Assembly: GCF_004793765.1 (NCBI RefSeq)
Contig: NZ_SRYM01000002.1
Span: 1-64,000, forward strand
Origin: Parabacteroides distasonis
GTDB lineage: Bacteria; Bacteroidota; Bacteroidia; Bacteroidales; Tannerellaceae
Length of the DNA stretch: 64,000 bases
Direction: 5' to 3'
Shown: positions 25,521 to 38,556 of the stretch, piece by piece
Numbering within the stretch: the first letter of the stretch is position 1
Layout of the letters: each line of letters starts with the position of its first letter
The notes under the pieces: generated by a model
Seen by the model: only the letters and a program-made list of their open reading frames with translations
The model's database searches: none
Told to the model about the DNA's origin: nothing
Made by a program: the position numbers and the translations under genes

Positions 25521-27378
25521 TGTTCGGTAATATTACAGCATTCATAATATATTCCTCCGTCGCCTTGTTAGCCTCGGATATCTCTCCTTTCAAATATTTC
25601 TCTAACATCAATTTACCGATAGGCACCGCATAAGTAGCACCGAATCCGGCGTTTTCCACAAACACGGCAATAGCGACCTTGGCGTTCTGATAAGGGGCGA
25701 ACCCCATAAAGATAGAATGATCCTTACCATGCGGGTTTTCTGCTGTTCCCGTCTTTCCACAAACCTCGATATCCGGTAAAGCCGCCCCACGACAGGTTCC
25801 CCCATAAGCGGTTCCCGTAACAGCTCCTCGCATACCTTCGGCAATATAACTATAATAATGCGTATCCACCGATGTATAATGCCTCTTACTATATAACGTA
25901 TCCAGCGGAGTGTCTTGGATCTCTTTCACGACATGCGGAGTGATATAATATCCCCGATTAGCGACAGTAGCCGCTAAATTACAGATTTGCAAAGGCGTAG
26001 CCAATATCTCGCCCTGTCCGATAGCGATCGAGATAACCGTACTGGAATTCCAACGTCCCCGGTACACCTTATCATAGAACTTACTATTCGGAATGAACCC
26101 TCGTTTCTCACCAGGAAGATCAATTCCCAACTTATAACCATATCCCATCGAGACCATGTGGTTCTTCCAAACCTCAAAAGCCTCCTGTACCGAGGGGTAT
26201 CGCTTCCGGCTGTCGATCATATCATGCAGTCCCCAAGGGAAAAAAGAGTTACAAGAGGTCGCCAACGCCCCGACCAGATTCAGAGGAGACGGATGCCCGT
26301 GACAAGCCGGCTTACCACCCCGGAAGGTATATCCATGCGCACAGGTATATTGAGTTTCCGGAGTAATCACCCCTTCTTGCAAGAAGATCAAACCTTGGGT
26401 CGGTTTAAAAGTAGATCCGGGAGGATATTGTGCCATGAGCGGGCGATTGAATAAAGGTTTTAACGGATCCTTCTGCAAAGCCACGTAGTTCTTTCCCCGC
26501 TGACGCCCGATCAAGATACTCGGATCATACGTAGGAGCGGAAACCATACAAAGTACCTCCCCTGTCTCCGGCTCTATCATTACGATACCGCCTAATTTAT
26601 TCTGCATTAACTTCTCCCCATAAGCCTGCAAGTCCATATCCAAGGATAATTTCAAGTTCTTGCCGGATTCCGGCTGGATATCGCGCAAACCTTCCTCATA
26701 TCGCCCCTTGATACGTCCATGAGCGTCACGCAACAGGATCTCGACTCCTTTCACGCCCCGCAAATATTCCTCATACGATTGCTCGATCCCAGTCCTGCCA
26801 GAGTAATCACCTTGTGTATAATAAGAGTCACTCTCTATATCTTTCCGATTCACCTCACCGATATTTCCCAGCACAAGAGCGGCATTGGGATACTCGTATT
26901 GACGGATCGTGCGATTCTGGATATAGAAACCGGGGAATTTATATAACTTTTCCTGCAACACGCCATATTCTTGTGCGGAAAGCTGATTCATAAATACTTG
27001 AGGGACATATGAGGAATAACCGGGATTTAACCGCCGGTTCTTAATATCCGCTATACGTTTAAGGAATTGCTCTTTCGTAATGCCCAGTACATCACAAAAA
27101 TCGAGGGTATCAAAAGGCTGTATCTCACGCATGATAAGCATCACGTCGTAAGCGGGCTGGTTATAGACCAATAATTTACCATTACGATCGTACATCATGC
27201 CTCGGGAAGGATATAAGGTCTTTTTCAAGAAAGCATTACTATCCGCCCAAGCTTTATAATCGTTGTCGACCACTTGAAGGATGAACAAACGGATAATAAA
27301 GATGATAACCAACAGGATCACCGCCCCGCCTAAGACATAGCGCCTGTTCTCAAACTCATACTTGGTATTATTCTCCAC
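25510..27378 (-). CDS. mrdA: Penicillin-binding protein 2 (transpeptidase)
   Basis: A 622-aa class B PBP, the crosslinking partner of RodA. It has one N-terminal helix (about residues 13-33), a dimerisation domain (RGMMYDRNGKLLVYNQPAYD) and a transpeptidase domain with active-site Ser322 in PPGSTFKP, SCNS for the SxN motif and CGKTGT near residue 540. The start codon is GTG at 27378 and overlaps mreD by 11 nt. The next in-frame ATG would remove the membrane anchor. Confidence 0.95.
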   Translation of the reverse strand: MENNTKYEFENRRYVLGGAVILLVIIFIIRLFILQVVDNDYKAWADSNAFLKKTLYPSRGMMYDRNGKLLVYNQPAYDVMLIMREIQPFDTLDFCDVLGITKEQFLKRIADIKNRRLNPGYSSYVPQVFMNQLSAQEYGVLQEKLYKFPGFYIQNRTIRQYEYPNAALVLGNIGEVNRKDIESDSYYTQGDYSGRTGIEQSYEEYLRGVKGVEILLRDAHGRIKGRYEEGLRDIQPESGKNLKLSLDMDLQAYGEKLMQNKLGGIVMIEPETGEVLCMVSAPTYDPSILIGRQRGKNYVALQKDPLKPLFNRPLMAQYPPGSTFKPTQGLIFLQEGVITPETQYTCAHGYTFRGGKPACHGHPSPLNLVGALATSCNSFFPWGLHDMIDSRKRYPSVQEAFEVWKNHMVSMGYGYKLGIDLPGEKRGFIPNSKFYDKVYRGRWNSSTVISIAIGQGEILATPLQICNLAATVANRGYYITPHVVKEIQDTPLDTLYSKRHYTSVDTHYYSYIAEGMRGAVTGTAYGGTCRGAALPDIEVCGKTGTAENPHGKDHSIFMGFAPYQNAKVAIAVFVENAGFGATYAVPIGKLMLEKYLKGEISEANKATEEYIMNAVILPNNAL

Positions 27379-27886
27379 TTTTCTGAGACTCTATATTGAA
27401 AGCTTCTACCGTACAAATCAATAAGGTTGTCATCACCACGCTCGAGAGGATACGGACAACCAGAAACAAGGGGTCAAATAAAGTCAACGACTCAATCACA
27501 AAAAGAGTCGTATGTTGTATCAACACAAACGATAACACATATCGGAAAAAGCCTCCGAAACCAAAGGTCTTATAAGACGGGTAAATACCTTCCGGCAAAT
27601 CTTTCCCCATGAATACACGGATTAACGGCTCCCTGCAGAATCCCACCAATGTACAAGCGGCCGCATGCATACCCGGCGTGTTGCTGAACGTATCAATAAC
27701 CACTCCGGCTATGAAGGAGAAGAAAACGACTTGCATCCGTGAGCAACCGACCGGCATCTTAATGATGAAATAGAGATACAGAAACGGGGTAGCGATCCGC
27801 AAGAAATGAATGTTGTTTAAGATCAAGACCTGGACCAACACAAACACCACGAAATATATGAAACCACGCAGTAAATTATTAATCAT
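27368..27886 (-). CDS. mreD: Rod-shape-determining protein MreD
   Basis: A 172-aa integral membrane protein with about five predicted helices, the partner of MreC in the elongasome. It is poorly conserved in sequence; the call rests on size, hydrophobic pattern (FIYFVVFVLVQVLILNNIHF) and place between mreC and mrdA, which it overlaps by 8 and 11 nt. Confidence 0.9.
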   Translation of the reverse strand: MINNLLRGFIYFVVFVLVQVLILNNIHFLRIATPFLYLYFIIKMPVGCSRMQVVFFSFIAGVVIDTFSNTPGMHAAACTLVGFCREPLIRVFMGKDLPEGIYPSYKTFGFGGFFRYVLSFVLIQHTTLFVIESLTLFDPLFLVVRILSSVVMTTLLICTVEAFNIESQKSGE

Positions 27887-28733
27887 TTCTCTTCGCCTCT
27901 TGTTCTACACCAATTTGCTCCGTCTGACGGAAATTCTTGATAATACGCACATTGTTCAACGCCTGAAAATCCGTAGCTAGCTCGACTTGTAATGAATAGA
28001 AATTATCATCGTGCTGTTTCTCGAAATCAGCGACCGTACCTACGATAATTCCCGAGGGGAATACGGCAGAGTAGCCGCTCGTCACGATCGTATCGCCTTT
28101 CTGGAACTCCACATGGCGCGGCAACTCATCGAGGTTGGCGTACAACGTACTACGGCCATTCCAGCTTAAAGACCCGAAATAGCTACTACCTAACACCTTA
28201 CAACTCAACCGGAACTTAGGATTCAGTAACGGAATGATCACGGAGAAATGATCGGAAACGGTCGATACGATACCAACCACACCCCGTTCCGAGACAACTC
28301 CCATATCGGGCAAGATTCCATCCAGCTTCCCTTTATCCACGGTAATATAATTGGACAAATGCGTGACACTGTTGTTCACTACATCCGCCACGACAAACGA
28401 ATAAGGAAATTGCTCCGTCGAATCCGGCGTAAATCCCTTAAAACTAACCGTATCCGCAATCAGCGCATCCAACTGATCTTGCAGATCCAACATTTGCAAT
28501 TCCAACTGTCCGTTACGCTCCAATAACTCCTTATTGATATCCCGAAGATTCAAATAAGAAGTAACAGATCCAGATATCGAGGCGATATATCCTGTCACGA
28601 CATTCGCTGAGCTGAATATGATATTCCGTTGGTACGCATTATTACGATAGACTAACGTCAATGAAACAGCCTCAAGCAGAATGAACAAGAACCAATGCCT
28701 CTTCCTGATCAGGAACTCTAGTAACTTACGCAT
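27879..28733 (-). CDS. mreC: Rod-shape-determining protein MreC
   Basis: A 284-aa periplasmic scaffold protein with one N-terminal helix (HWFLFILLEAVSLTLVYRN), a short coiled coil (ELLERNGQLELQMLDLQDQL) and the C-terminal beta domain (YITVDKGKLDGILPDMGVV, GVVGIVSTVSDHFSVI, KGDTIVTSGYSAVFPSGI). I start it at ATG 28733 (MRKLLEFLIRK). The open frame continues upstream to a TTG at 28811, but those codons are translated from an intergenic repeat. Confidence 0.94.
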   Translation of the reverse strand: MRKLLEFLIRKRHWFLFILLEAVSLTLVYRNNAYQRNIIFSSANVVTGYIASISGSVTSYLNLRDINKELLERNGQLELQMLDLQDQLDALIADTVSFKGFTPDSTEQFPYSFVVADVVNNSVTHLSNYITVDKGKLDGILPDMGVVSERGVVGIVSTVSDHFSVIIPLLNPKFRLSCKVLGSSYFGSLSWNGRSTLYANLDELPRHVEFQKGDTIVTSGYSAVFPSGIIVGTVADFEKQHDDNFYSLQVELATDFQALNNVRIIKNFRQTEQIGVEQEAKRND

Positions 28734-28751
28734 AGGAATTGAAAACTGAAA

Positions 28752-28819
28752 GTTGAGAATTGAAAATTGAAAAGAACCAGACCTATCGGCTCGCCAGTTT
28801 TCAACTTTCAATTCTCAAT
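28752..28819. repeat. Imperfect inverted repeat between mreB and mreC
   Basis: Arms 28752-28773 and 28798-28819 match at about 20 of 22 positions; the left arm contains GAGAATTGAAAATTGAAAA. The 14-mer GAGAATTGAAAATT recurs at 58030-58043. It would form a strong hairpin in the mreBCD mRNA. Confidence 0.75.
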
Positions 28820-28835
28820 TCCCAATTATTTACTC

Positions 28836-29855
28836 TTATCGGATTAAGAAATTAAACTTCTCCACATTCTTCAAAGCGACTCCCGTACCTTTAGCCACGG
28901 CATGCAACGGATCCTCGGCGATATGGAACTGGATATTCATCTTATCCCGCAAACGCTTATCCAAACCGCGAAGCATAGCGCCACCTCCAGCCAAATAGAT
29001 ACCGTTTTTCACGATATCGGCATATAACTCGGGAGGGGTTTGCTCCAAGGCACTCAAGATAGCCGCCTCGATCTTCGAGATAGACTTATCCAAGCAGTGG
29101 GCGATCTCCTGATAAGAGACAGGTACCTCCATCGGTAAGGCAGTCATCTGATTCGGACCATGAACCACATAATCCTCCGGAGCGTCCTCCAATACAGTAA
29201 GCGCGGAACCCACGTTGATCTTGATACGCTCGGCCATACGTTCACTCACCTTCACGTTGTGTTGACGACGCATATACTCCACGATATCAGCTGTTAAATC
29301 GTCACCCGCCATACGGATTGATTTATTCGACACGATACCACCTAAGGATATGACAGCGATCTCGGTAGTACCACCTCCTATATCCACGATCATATTACCC
29401 TCGGGAGCCAAGACATCTATACCGACACCGATAGCGGCAGCCATCGGTTCAAAAACCATGTACACATCACGTCCGCCGGCATGCTCGGCAGAGTCTCGCA
29501 CAGCACGTATCTCTACCTCCGTACTACCTGAAGGGATACCGATCACCATACGTAAGGACGGAGCGAACCAGCGCTTCCTTCCGCTCGCCATCTTGATAAA
29601 GCCGCGAATCATTTGCTCGGCAGCGTAGAAATCCGCGATAACTCCCTCACGAAGCGGTCGTACAGTACGAATATTCGGATGCGTCTTCTCGTACATCTCA
29701 CGGGCTACCTTACCGACAGCCAGCACCTTGTCCGAGCGAGCATCCAAAGCAATCACCGAAGGTTCGTCTACCACCATCTTATCATTACACGTGATAATGG
29801 TATTAGCAGTACCCAAATCTATGGCAACTTCTTGTGTGAAAGAAAACAATCCCAT
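28836..29855 (-). CDS. mreB: Rod-shape-determining protein MreB
   Basis: A 339-aa actin-like ATPase that guides elongation synthesis. Seen are the phosphate-1 motif IDLGTANTII, phosphate-2 NMIVDIGGGTTEIAVISLGG, adenosine motif AGGGAMLRGLDKRL and MVIGIPSGSTEVEIRAV. Length is standard. It is separated from mreC by the hairpin repeat and lies 12 nt after purH. Confidence 0.97.
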   Translation of the reverse strand: MGLFSFTQEVAIDLGTANTIITCNDKMVVDEPSVIALDARSDKVLAVGKVAREMYEKTHPNIRTVRPLREGVIADFYAAEQMIRGFIKMASGRKRWFAPSLRMVIGIPSGSTEVEIRAVRDSAEHAGGRDVYMVFEPMAAAIGVGIDVLAPEGNMIVDIGGGTTEIAVISLGGIVSNKSIRMAGDDLTADIVEYMRRQHNVKVSERMAERIKINVGSALTVLEDAPEDYVVHGPNQMTALPMEVPVSYQEIAHCLDKSISKIEAAILSALEQTPPELYADIVKNGIYLAGGGAMLRGLDKRLRDKMNIQFHIAEDPLHAVAKGTGVALKNVEKFNFLIR

Positions 29856-29867
29856 TAGTCTTAATTA

Positions 29868-31391
29868 TTAATGTTTAAAATGACGAACACCTGTCTTCAC
29901 CATAGCCAAGCCATGTTGGTTACAATACTCGACAGACAACTTATCATTGATAGAACCTCCCGGCTGGATTACGGCCGTGATACCTGCCTGATCTGCGATC
30001 TCAACGCAATCGGGGAACGGGAAGAAAGCGTCGGAAGCCATCACGGCACCATTCAAGTCGAAGCCGAACGATTTAGCCTTCTCTATGGCCTGTCTCAAAG
30101 AGTCCACACGAGAGGTCTGTCCGATACCGCTGGCGCAAAGCTGCTTGTTCTTCACCAAGGTAATCGCATTGGACTTGCTGTTCTTCACGATCTTATTAGC
30201 GAACAATAAGTCCTCGACCTCCGAAGCCGTCGGCTGCTTATCCGTCATAGGCTCCAAATCCGCCTTACCCTGGATGCTCAAGTCCTTCTCCTGCATCAAG
30301 ACACCGTTCAATAAAGAGCGGAACTGCATCGGGCAAGTCTTGCAATCCTTACGGATCAATATGATACGGTTCTTCTTCTGTTGAAGTACCTCCAACGCGT
30401 CAGCGTCGTAAGCCGGAGCGATAATCACCTCGAAGAAAATCTTGTTGATCTCCTCGGCCACTTCCTTGTTAATCGTGGTATTCGTGATCAAAATGCCACC
30501 GAAAGCGGAAACCGGGTCACCGGCCAAAGCCTCTTTCCAAGCCTCAAGCACATTACCGCGGGAAGCGATACCGCAAGCGTTATTATGTTTCAAGATTGCG
30601 AACGTCAGCTCGTCGAACTCATCGATCAAGTTCACGGCAGCGTCGATATCCAATAAGTTGTTGTAAGAAATCTCTTTTCCATGGATCTGATCGAACATAT
30701 CGTTGAACTTACCATAGAACTTAGCGGCTTGATGAGGATTCTCGCCATAACGCAAATGCATCGGGCTATCTACCGTAGCACGGAAATGGGAACCTTCGCG
30801 GCCATCAAAATAATTGAAAATAGCGGAGTCGTAACCCGAGGAAACGGCGAACGCTTCTTTGGCGAACCATTTACGATCCTCGATACTGGTCTCTGCGCCC
30901 TTCTCGTTCAAAAGATCCATCAACGGCTGGTATTGCGCCTTGGAAGCTACGATTACCACATCCTTGAAGTTCTTCGCGGCGGCACGTATCAAAGAGATAC
31001 CGCCTATATCTATTTTCTCAATAATTGCTTGTTCCTCCGCGCCGGAAGCGACAGTCTCCTCAAAAGGATATAGGTCAACGATAACCAAGTCGATTTCCGG
31101 GATCTCATATTCGGCTAATTGTTTCTGGTCATTCTCATTCTCGCGGCGAGCCAAGATACCACCGAATACCTTCGGATGAAGCGTCTTCACACGACCGCCC
31201 AAAATAGACGGATAAGAAGTCAAGTTCTCTACCGCATCACAAGGCAAACCCAATGACTCGATAAATGATTGAGTACCACCTGTTGATACAAAGCTCACAC
31301 CCTCGCTATGCAATTTCTTTAGGATTTCGTCCAGCCCGTCTTTGTGAAACACAGAGACCAAGGCACGTTTCATTCGTTTCGTTGCAGCCAT
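29868..31391 (-). CDS. purH: Bifunctional AICAR formyltransferase/IMP cyclohydrolase
   Basis: PurH performs the last two steps of IMP synthesis. The 507-aa product has the N-terminal MGS-like cyclohydrolase domain (ALVSVFHKDGLDEILKKL; VSTGGTQSFIESLG) and the AICAR formyltransferase domain (RYGENPHQAAKFYG; KHNNACGIA). The C-terminal GVRHFKH is typical. First gene of the minus run purH-mreBCD-mrdA-rodA. A second ATG seven codons in (31373) is possible. Confidence 0.96.
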   Translation of the reverse strand: MAATKRMKRALVSVFHKDGLDEILKKLHSEGVSFVSTGGTQSFIESLGLPCDAVENLTSYPSILGGRVKTLHPKVFGGILARRENENDQKQLAEYEIPEIDLVIVDLYPFEETVASGAEEQAIIEKIDIGGISLIRAAAKNFKDVVIVASKAQYQPLMDLLNEKGAETSIEDRKWFAKEAFAVSSGYDSAIFNYFDGREGSHFRATVDSPMHLRYGENPHQAAKFYGKFNDMFDQIHGKEISYNNLLDIDAAVNLIDEFDELTFAILKHNNACGIASRGNVLEAWKEALAGDPVSAFGGILITNTTINKEVAEEINKIFFEVIIAPAYDADALEVLQQKKNRIILIRKDCKTCPMQFRSLLNGVLMQEKDLSIQGKADLEPMTDKQPTASEVEDLLFANKIVKNSKSNAITLVKNKQLCASGIGQTSRVDSLRQAIEKAKSFGFDLNGAVMASDAFFPFPDCVEIADQAGITAVIQPGGSINDKLSVEYCNQHGLAMVKTGVRHFKH

Positions 31392-31426
31392 CTTTCTATT
31401 TTCGTTTACTTTAATGTTTTAGAGCA

Positions 31427-31434
31427 CAAAAGTA
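31427..31434 (-). promoter_or_regulatory. -7 element for the purH-mre operon
   Basis: The minus strand reads TACTTTTG, 36 nt upstream of the purH ATG. Confidence 0.55.
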
Positions 31435-31810
31435 GCTATTTATTTCCAATCCTGCCTTATTATTCAGATAAAAACAAGGTAACCACAGCAAATTTCATCC
31501 ATAGCCAAAGAAACATGAATCCATCGCACATGTTGCGGGAGACGCTCTACAACCTATGGCATTCCCCTAAGATAATGGGATTTCCTTTGCTAATATATAG
31601 TAGATCGCCCAATTTGACATTCTGACACTTTGCAACTTAAACTCCCGGAGAATTGATTATTCCGGGGCAAAGTACGACCAGCGTCCAAATTCGAGAATGA
31701 TTCTCAGCAAATAACTGGCATACAGCCGACTAGTAATTTTCAACCGTTTATTCTAGCGAGGAATCCCATCTCCTATCAGCCTCAAGCGTACGAGAAAACG
31801 CTCTTTTGTC

Positions 31811-31942
31811 CGAAAACAATAGACTTTTCCTCCGAAAACAATAGGAACCGGACTCGAAAACAATAGGAATCGCAGTCGAAAACAACTAACAACTCCGTCG
31901 TAAACACCTTACAATCGGGATCCAAACACCCTTACAATGCCC
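31811..31942. repeat. Array B: tandem 22-nt units
   Basis: Units begin at 31811, 31833, 31855, 31877, 31899 and, weakly, 31921. Units 1-4 all start CGAAAACAA; units 2 and 3 share CGAAAACAATAGGAA. Later units decay (CGTAAACACC, TCCAAACACC). Unit 1 has a GAAAA...TTTTC dyad. The period is not a multiple of three and the frames carry stops, so it is not protein-coding. Confidence 0.75.
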
Positions 31943-31951
31943 ATTTACGGC

Positions 31952-32065
31952 ATGAAAAGACAGCCAAATCCGCTTTTTCTCCCTTATATCCTCGCTATCT
32001 CAGCCAATTCGAAGAAAGGACTTATCAGCGAAAAGCGCCTATTCCAAGCAAAAAGACACGAATAG
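31952..32065 (+). CDS. Possible 37-aa small protein
   Basis: ATG 31952 opens 37 codons (MKRQPNPLFLPYILAISANS, then KKGLISEKRLFQAKRHE) directly after array B. It has a short hydrophobic stretch and a basic C-terminal half. There is no clear ribosome site, no promoter and no homologue I can name, so it may well be chance. Confidence 0.15.
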   Translation: MKRQPNPLFLPYILAISANSKKGLISEKRLFQAKRHE

Positions 32066-32232
32066 ACGAGTTACGCCGACAAGCTATCTTAACGGTGAAA
32101 CTATCGTCCACCTGTAATCAGCGAGAGAGCTACCGGACAAACATAAATCCTGAGACAAAGGCCGTTTCGCTTTCCCTAGAAGCGATATGGCAGATGGCTC
32201 ATTCATGACATAGCTGGATATAAAATGTATAA

Positions 32233-35780
<3,548 letters not shown>

Positions 35781-35790
35781 CGACAGATAT

Positions 35791-35824
35791 AAAAAAGGCC
35801 GGCTTACGTAAGCCGGCCTTTTCT
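35791..35824. terminator. Bidirectional terminator between the LTA-synthase-like gene and rny
   Basis: A perfect palindrome of AAAAGGCCGGCTTAC and its complement, with A- and T-runs at the ends. It serves both converging genes. Confidence 0.92.
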
Positions 35825-35843
35825 ATTTATATTAAATAGCTTC

Positions 35844-37382
35844 TTACTTAGCGTAGCTTACCGCACGCGTCTCGCGGATCACCGTGATCTTAACCTGTCC
35901 CGGATAAGTCATCTCATCCTGAATCTTCTTAGCGATCTCAGCGGACAAGTTCTCGGTATCCTTATCGTCAATCTTATCAGCGCCAACGATTACGCGCAAC
36001 TCTCTACCCGCTTGGATAGCGTAAGTCTTGACAACACCCGGATACGATAAAGCCAATTGTTCCAAATCATTCAAACGCTTGATATAAGCCTCTACGATCT
36101 CACGACGTGCGCCCGGACGAGCACCGGAAATAGCGTCGCAAACCTGTACGATCGGAGCCAACAGCGTCTGCATCTCCACCTCATCGTGGTGAGCGCCTAC
36201 GGCGTTGCAAATATCCGGTTTCTCCTTATATTTCTCACAAAGCTTCATACCCAAGATAGCGTGCGGCAATTCCGGCTCATCATCGGGCACTTTACCAATA
36301 TCATGTAACAATCCGGCACGTTTCGCTTTCTTCGGGTTCAAGCCCAATTCAGAAGCCATCACGGCACAAAGGTTGGCCGTCTCACGAGCATGTTGCAACA
36401 AGTTTTGTCCATAAGAAGAACGATACTTCATCTTACCGATCATACGGATCAATTCCGGATGCAAACCGTGCACTCCCAAATCGATCACGGTACGCTTACC
36501 TGTCTCTACGACCTCGTCTTCCACTTGTTTCTTCACCTTCGTTACCACCTCCTCGATACGAGCCGGATGGATACGTCCATCTTGTACCAATTGATGCAAG
36601 GCCAAACGAGCGATCTCACGGCGAACCGGGTCGAATCCGGAAAGGACGATAGCCTCAGGCGTATCATCCACCACGATCTCAATACCGGTAGCGGCCTCCA
36701 AAGCACGGATATTACGTCCCTCACGACCGATGATACGGCCTTTGATCTCGTCCGATTCAATATGGAATACGGTAATAGAGTTTTCGATAGCCGTCTCCGT
36801 CGCTACCCGTTGGATAGATTGGATCACGATCTTCTTCGCCTCCTTATTAGCGGTCATCTTCGCCTCTTCAACGATCTCGTTGATGTAAGAAGCGGCTTGC
36901 GTCTTCGCCTCATCCTTCAAGGACTCGATCAAACGCTCTTTGGCTTCCTCGGCGGATAACCCGGAGATAGCCTCTAAATGCTCCACCTCCTTTTGATGAA
37001 GTTTATCTAAGTCTTGCTTCTTCTTCTCCACCAACTCCAGCTGAGAGGATAAGTTCTCCTTTACAGCCTCTACCTCGTTATTTTTACGCTGCAACTCTTC
37101 CTGACGTTGATTCATCGTCAGTTCTCTTTGTTTCAATTTAGTCTCGACAGACTGGATCTTAGCGTTACGCTGTGATACCTGTTTTTCTAAATCCGCTTTC
37201 AAATGAAGAAACTTCTCCTTAACTTCCAGCATCTTGTTCTTCTTTATCACCTCGGCCTCCTTCTCCGCCTTTTGAAGCACAGAGTCGTACTTCGACTTCA
37301 GAAGGAAACGCATGCCCAACCACGCAAGCAACCCACCTACGATGAAAGTTACTATCGGTATGATTATATACATTCCAACCAT
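35844..37382 (-). CDS. rny: Ribonuclease Y
   Basis: A 512-aa membrane-anchored endoribonuclease that starts mRNA decay. The order is: N-terminal helix (about residues 5-25), long coiled coil (about 30-190, highly charged), KH domain ([20 protein letters not shown]) and HD domain ([22 protein letters not shown]). Everything expected is present. A small hairpin/terminator separates it from zapA upstream. Confidence 0.96.
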   Translation of the reverse strand: MVGMYIIIPIVTFIVGGLLAWLGMRFLLKSKYDSVLQKAEKEAEVIKKNKMLEVKEKFLHLKADLEKQVSQRNAKIQSVETKLKQRELTMNQRQEELQRKNNEVEAVKENLSSQLELVEKKKQDLDKLHQKEVEHLEAISGLSAEEAKERLIESLKDEAKTQAASYINEIVEEAKMTANKEAKKIVIQSIQRVATETAIENSITVFHIESDEIKGRIIGREGRNIRALEAATGIEIVVDDTPEAIVLSGFDPVRREIARLALHQLVQDGRIHPARIEEVVTKVKKQVEDEVVETGKRTVIDLGVHGLHPELIRMIGKMKYRSSYGQNLLQHARETANLCAVMASELGLNPKKAKRAGLLHDIGKVPDDEPELPHAILGMKLCEKYKEKPDICNAVGAHHDEVEMQTLLAPIVQVCDAISGARPGARREIVEAYIKRLNDLEQLALSYPGVVKTYAIQAGRELRVIVGADKIDDKDTENLSAEIAKKIQDEMTYPGQVKITVIRETRAVSYAK

Positions 37383-37418
37383 TTAACTAATAATTTAAGA
37401 TTCATTTATTTATATACC

Positions 37419-37462
37419 AAAAAAGCACTACCGTCACACGGTCTCACCGTGCGAAGCAGTGC
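37419..37462 (-). terminator. Hairpin with T-run between zapA and rny
   Basis: On minus, GCACT/AGTGC encloses CACGGT-GAG-ACCGTG with an internal loop, followed by TTTTTT. It reads as the end of the zapA transcript or of a small RNA. Confidence 0.7.
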
Positions 37463-37489
37463 GGAAACTCTCTTCTTACAATATGTATA

Positions 37490-37786
37490 TTATTTCTTCA
37501 GATATCCTTCCAACTCAGTTGTAAGCTCCTGTATCTTATCCGTAAAAGGACTTGTATCATTTCGCTCTTTTAACACCACATTTTGTAACGCAAGATCAAA
37601 AGCAGCCATCGCTAACAAGTCTTTCATATCCAACTCTCCGTTTTTGTTATATTTTTCGCCATACGCCAAAATCTTCGATTGAAGTTGCTTCGCCGCCTTA
37701 CGGTAAAGTTCTTCTCTCTCCCGATTGATCGGAAGTGGATACTTCTTTCCTGCAATATCTATATTTATAAGAAATTCTTCGTCCAT
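37490..37786 (-). CDS. zapA: Cell division protein ZapA
   Basis: A 98-aa ZapA family protein, which crosslinks FtsZ filaments. It has the N-terminal beta part (FLINIDIAGKKYPLPINREREE) and the C-terminal coiled coil (LTTELEGYLKK). The order coiled-coil gene, zapA, rny on minus is consistent with a division-associated unit. Confidence 0.85.
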   Translation of the reverse strand: MDEEFLINIDIAGKKYPLPINREREELYRKAAKQLQSKILAYGEKYNKNGELDMKDLLAMAAFDLALQNVVLKERNDTSPFTDKIQELTTELEGYLKK

Positions 37787-37791
37787 CGCTT

Positions 37792-38085
37792 CTATTCATT
37801 TAAAAGTGCGATGCACTTGTCTACTTCCCGCACTAATTTCGATAACCGCATCCGAGCGTTCTTTATCTCTTCCTCATTCGTGGAAACAATTCGCGCCGTC
37901 AGCATGTTATCACATTTGGTATTCAATCCTTCAATCATATCCTTCGCCTGCCGCAACTCCTCTTCTTTAAGGCTCAAAGCAACTGTAAGTTCGTCTATTC
38001 TACGTTTCTGCTGATCGCATAACGCCATCAAATCACGAACTCTAACCTCAAATACAGCTAACAATCTCTTATGATCTTCGGTCAT
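37792..38085 (-). CDS. Small coiled-coil protein upstream of zapA
   Basis: A 97-aa protein from ATG 38085 (MTEDHKRLLAVFEVRVRDLM) that is almost wholly heptad-patterned coiled coil, with two cysteines. The frame extends to 38106, but the -7 element at 38104-38111 makes the internal ATG the likely start. It is reminiscent of ZapB in place and structure only. Five nt separate it from zapA, so a joint role in division is a fair guess. Confidence 0.75.
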   Translation of the reverse strand: MTEDHKRLLAVFEVRVRDLMALCDQQKRRIDELTVALSLKEEELRQAKDMIEGLNTKCDNMLTARIVSTNEEEIKNARMRLSKLVREVDKCIALLNE

Positions 38086-38103
38086 TTCACACCAAATTCT
38101 ACA

Positions 38104-38111
38104 CAAAAGTA
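38104..38111 (-). promoter_or_regulatory. -7 element for the zapA operon
   Basis: The minus strand reads TACTTTTG. Confidence 0.55.
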
Positions 38112-38175
38112 AGATTTTGAATTGAATTAACCAACTGTAGACTTAATTATTTTGGCAGAAAACGTATGGACAAAT

Positions 38176-38204
38176 AAAAAGGCCGTCCAAAAAATCGAAC
38201 AGCC
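38176..38204 (-). terminator. Terminator of the small wHTH gene
   Basis: On minus, GGCTGTTC pairs with GGACGGCC (with G-U pairs) and is followed by TTTTT. Confidence 0.75.
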
Positions 38205-38234
38205 CTCCCTAACTCTTGTAAACGTTCCTCTTGT

Positions 38235-38435
38235 TTACACTAAAGAAACATACATTTCACCTTCAATCTCCTCGAAAGCCAATTTACCTTCTTTCGCCAA
38301 CCAACCAAAAGCGGCGTACATATCTTTTTCCGCTCTAATCTTCGTGCCTTTCTTCACTGCCTTAAAACTCATTTTACCGCCTTCATTTAAAACGTTCCAT
38401 ACAAGGCCAGCGTTCGTACCAATTAATTCGATCAT
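38235..38435 (-). CDS. Small winged helix-turn-helix protein (DUF2582-like)
   Basis: A 66-aa single-domain protein from ATG 38435 (MIELIGTNAGLVWNVLNEGG). The pattern of three helices and a wing (KMSFKAVKKGTKI, DMYAAFGWLAKEGKLAFEE) matches short winged-helix proteins common in anaerobes. A -7 element at 38463-38470 excludes the longer frame that starts at 38465. DNA binding is inferred from the fold. Single-gene transcript with its own terminator. Confidence 0.8.
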   Translation of the reverse strand: MIELIGTNAGLVWNVLNEGGKMSFKAVKKGTKIRAEKDMYAAFGWLAKEGKLAFEEIEGEMYVSLV

Positions 38436-38462
38436 TTTATGATAACATTTGATTATAGGGAA

Positions 38463-38470
38463 CAAATTTA
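38463..38470 (-). promoter_or_regulatory. -7 element for the wHTH gene
   Basis: The minus strand reads TAAATTTG, 28 nt upstream of ATG 38435. Confidence 0.55.
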
Positions 38471-38556
38471 TAGATTAAATGATTAAAACAAAAGATTATA
38501 GATGTTTTTTAGCATAAAAGACGGTTTTTTTTACTTTATAAACAATTTTAACACAG

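Noticed and set aside
28734-28811. N-terminal extension of mreC from TTG 28811
   Set aside because: The codons are translated from the intergenic inverted repeat; ATG 28733 starts a normal MreC.
37383-37489. 6S RNA between zapA and rny
   Set aside because: The neighbourhood recalls the E. coli zapA-ssrS order, but only about 45 nt are structured and they end in a T-run, so a terminator is the simpler reading.
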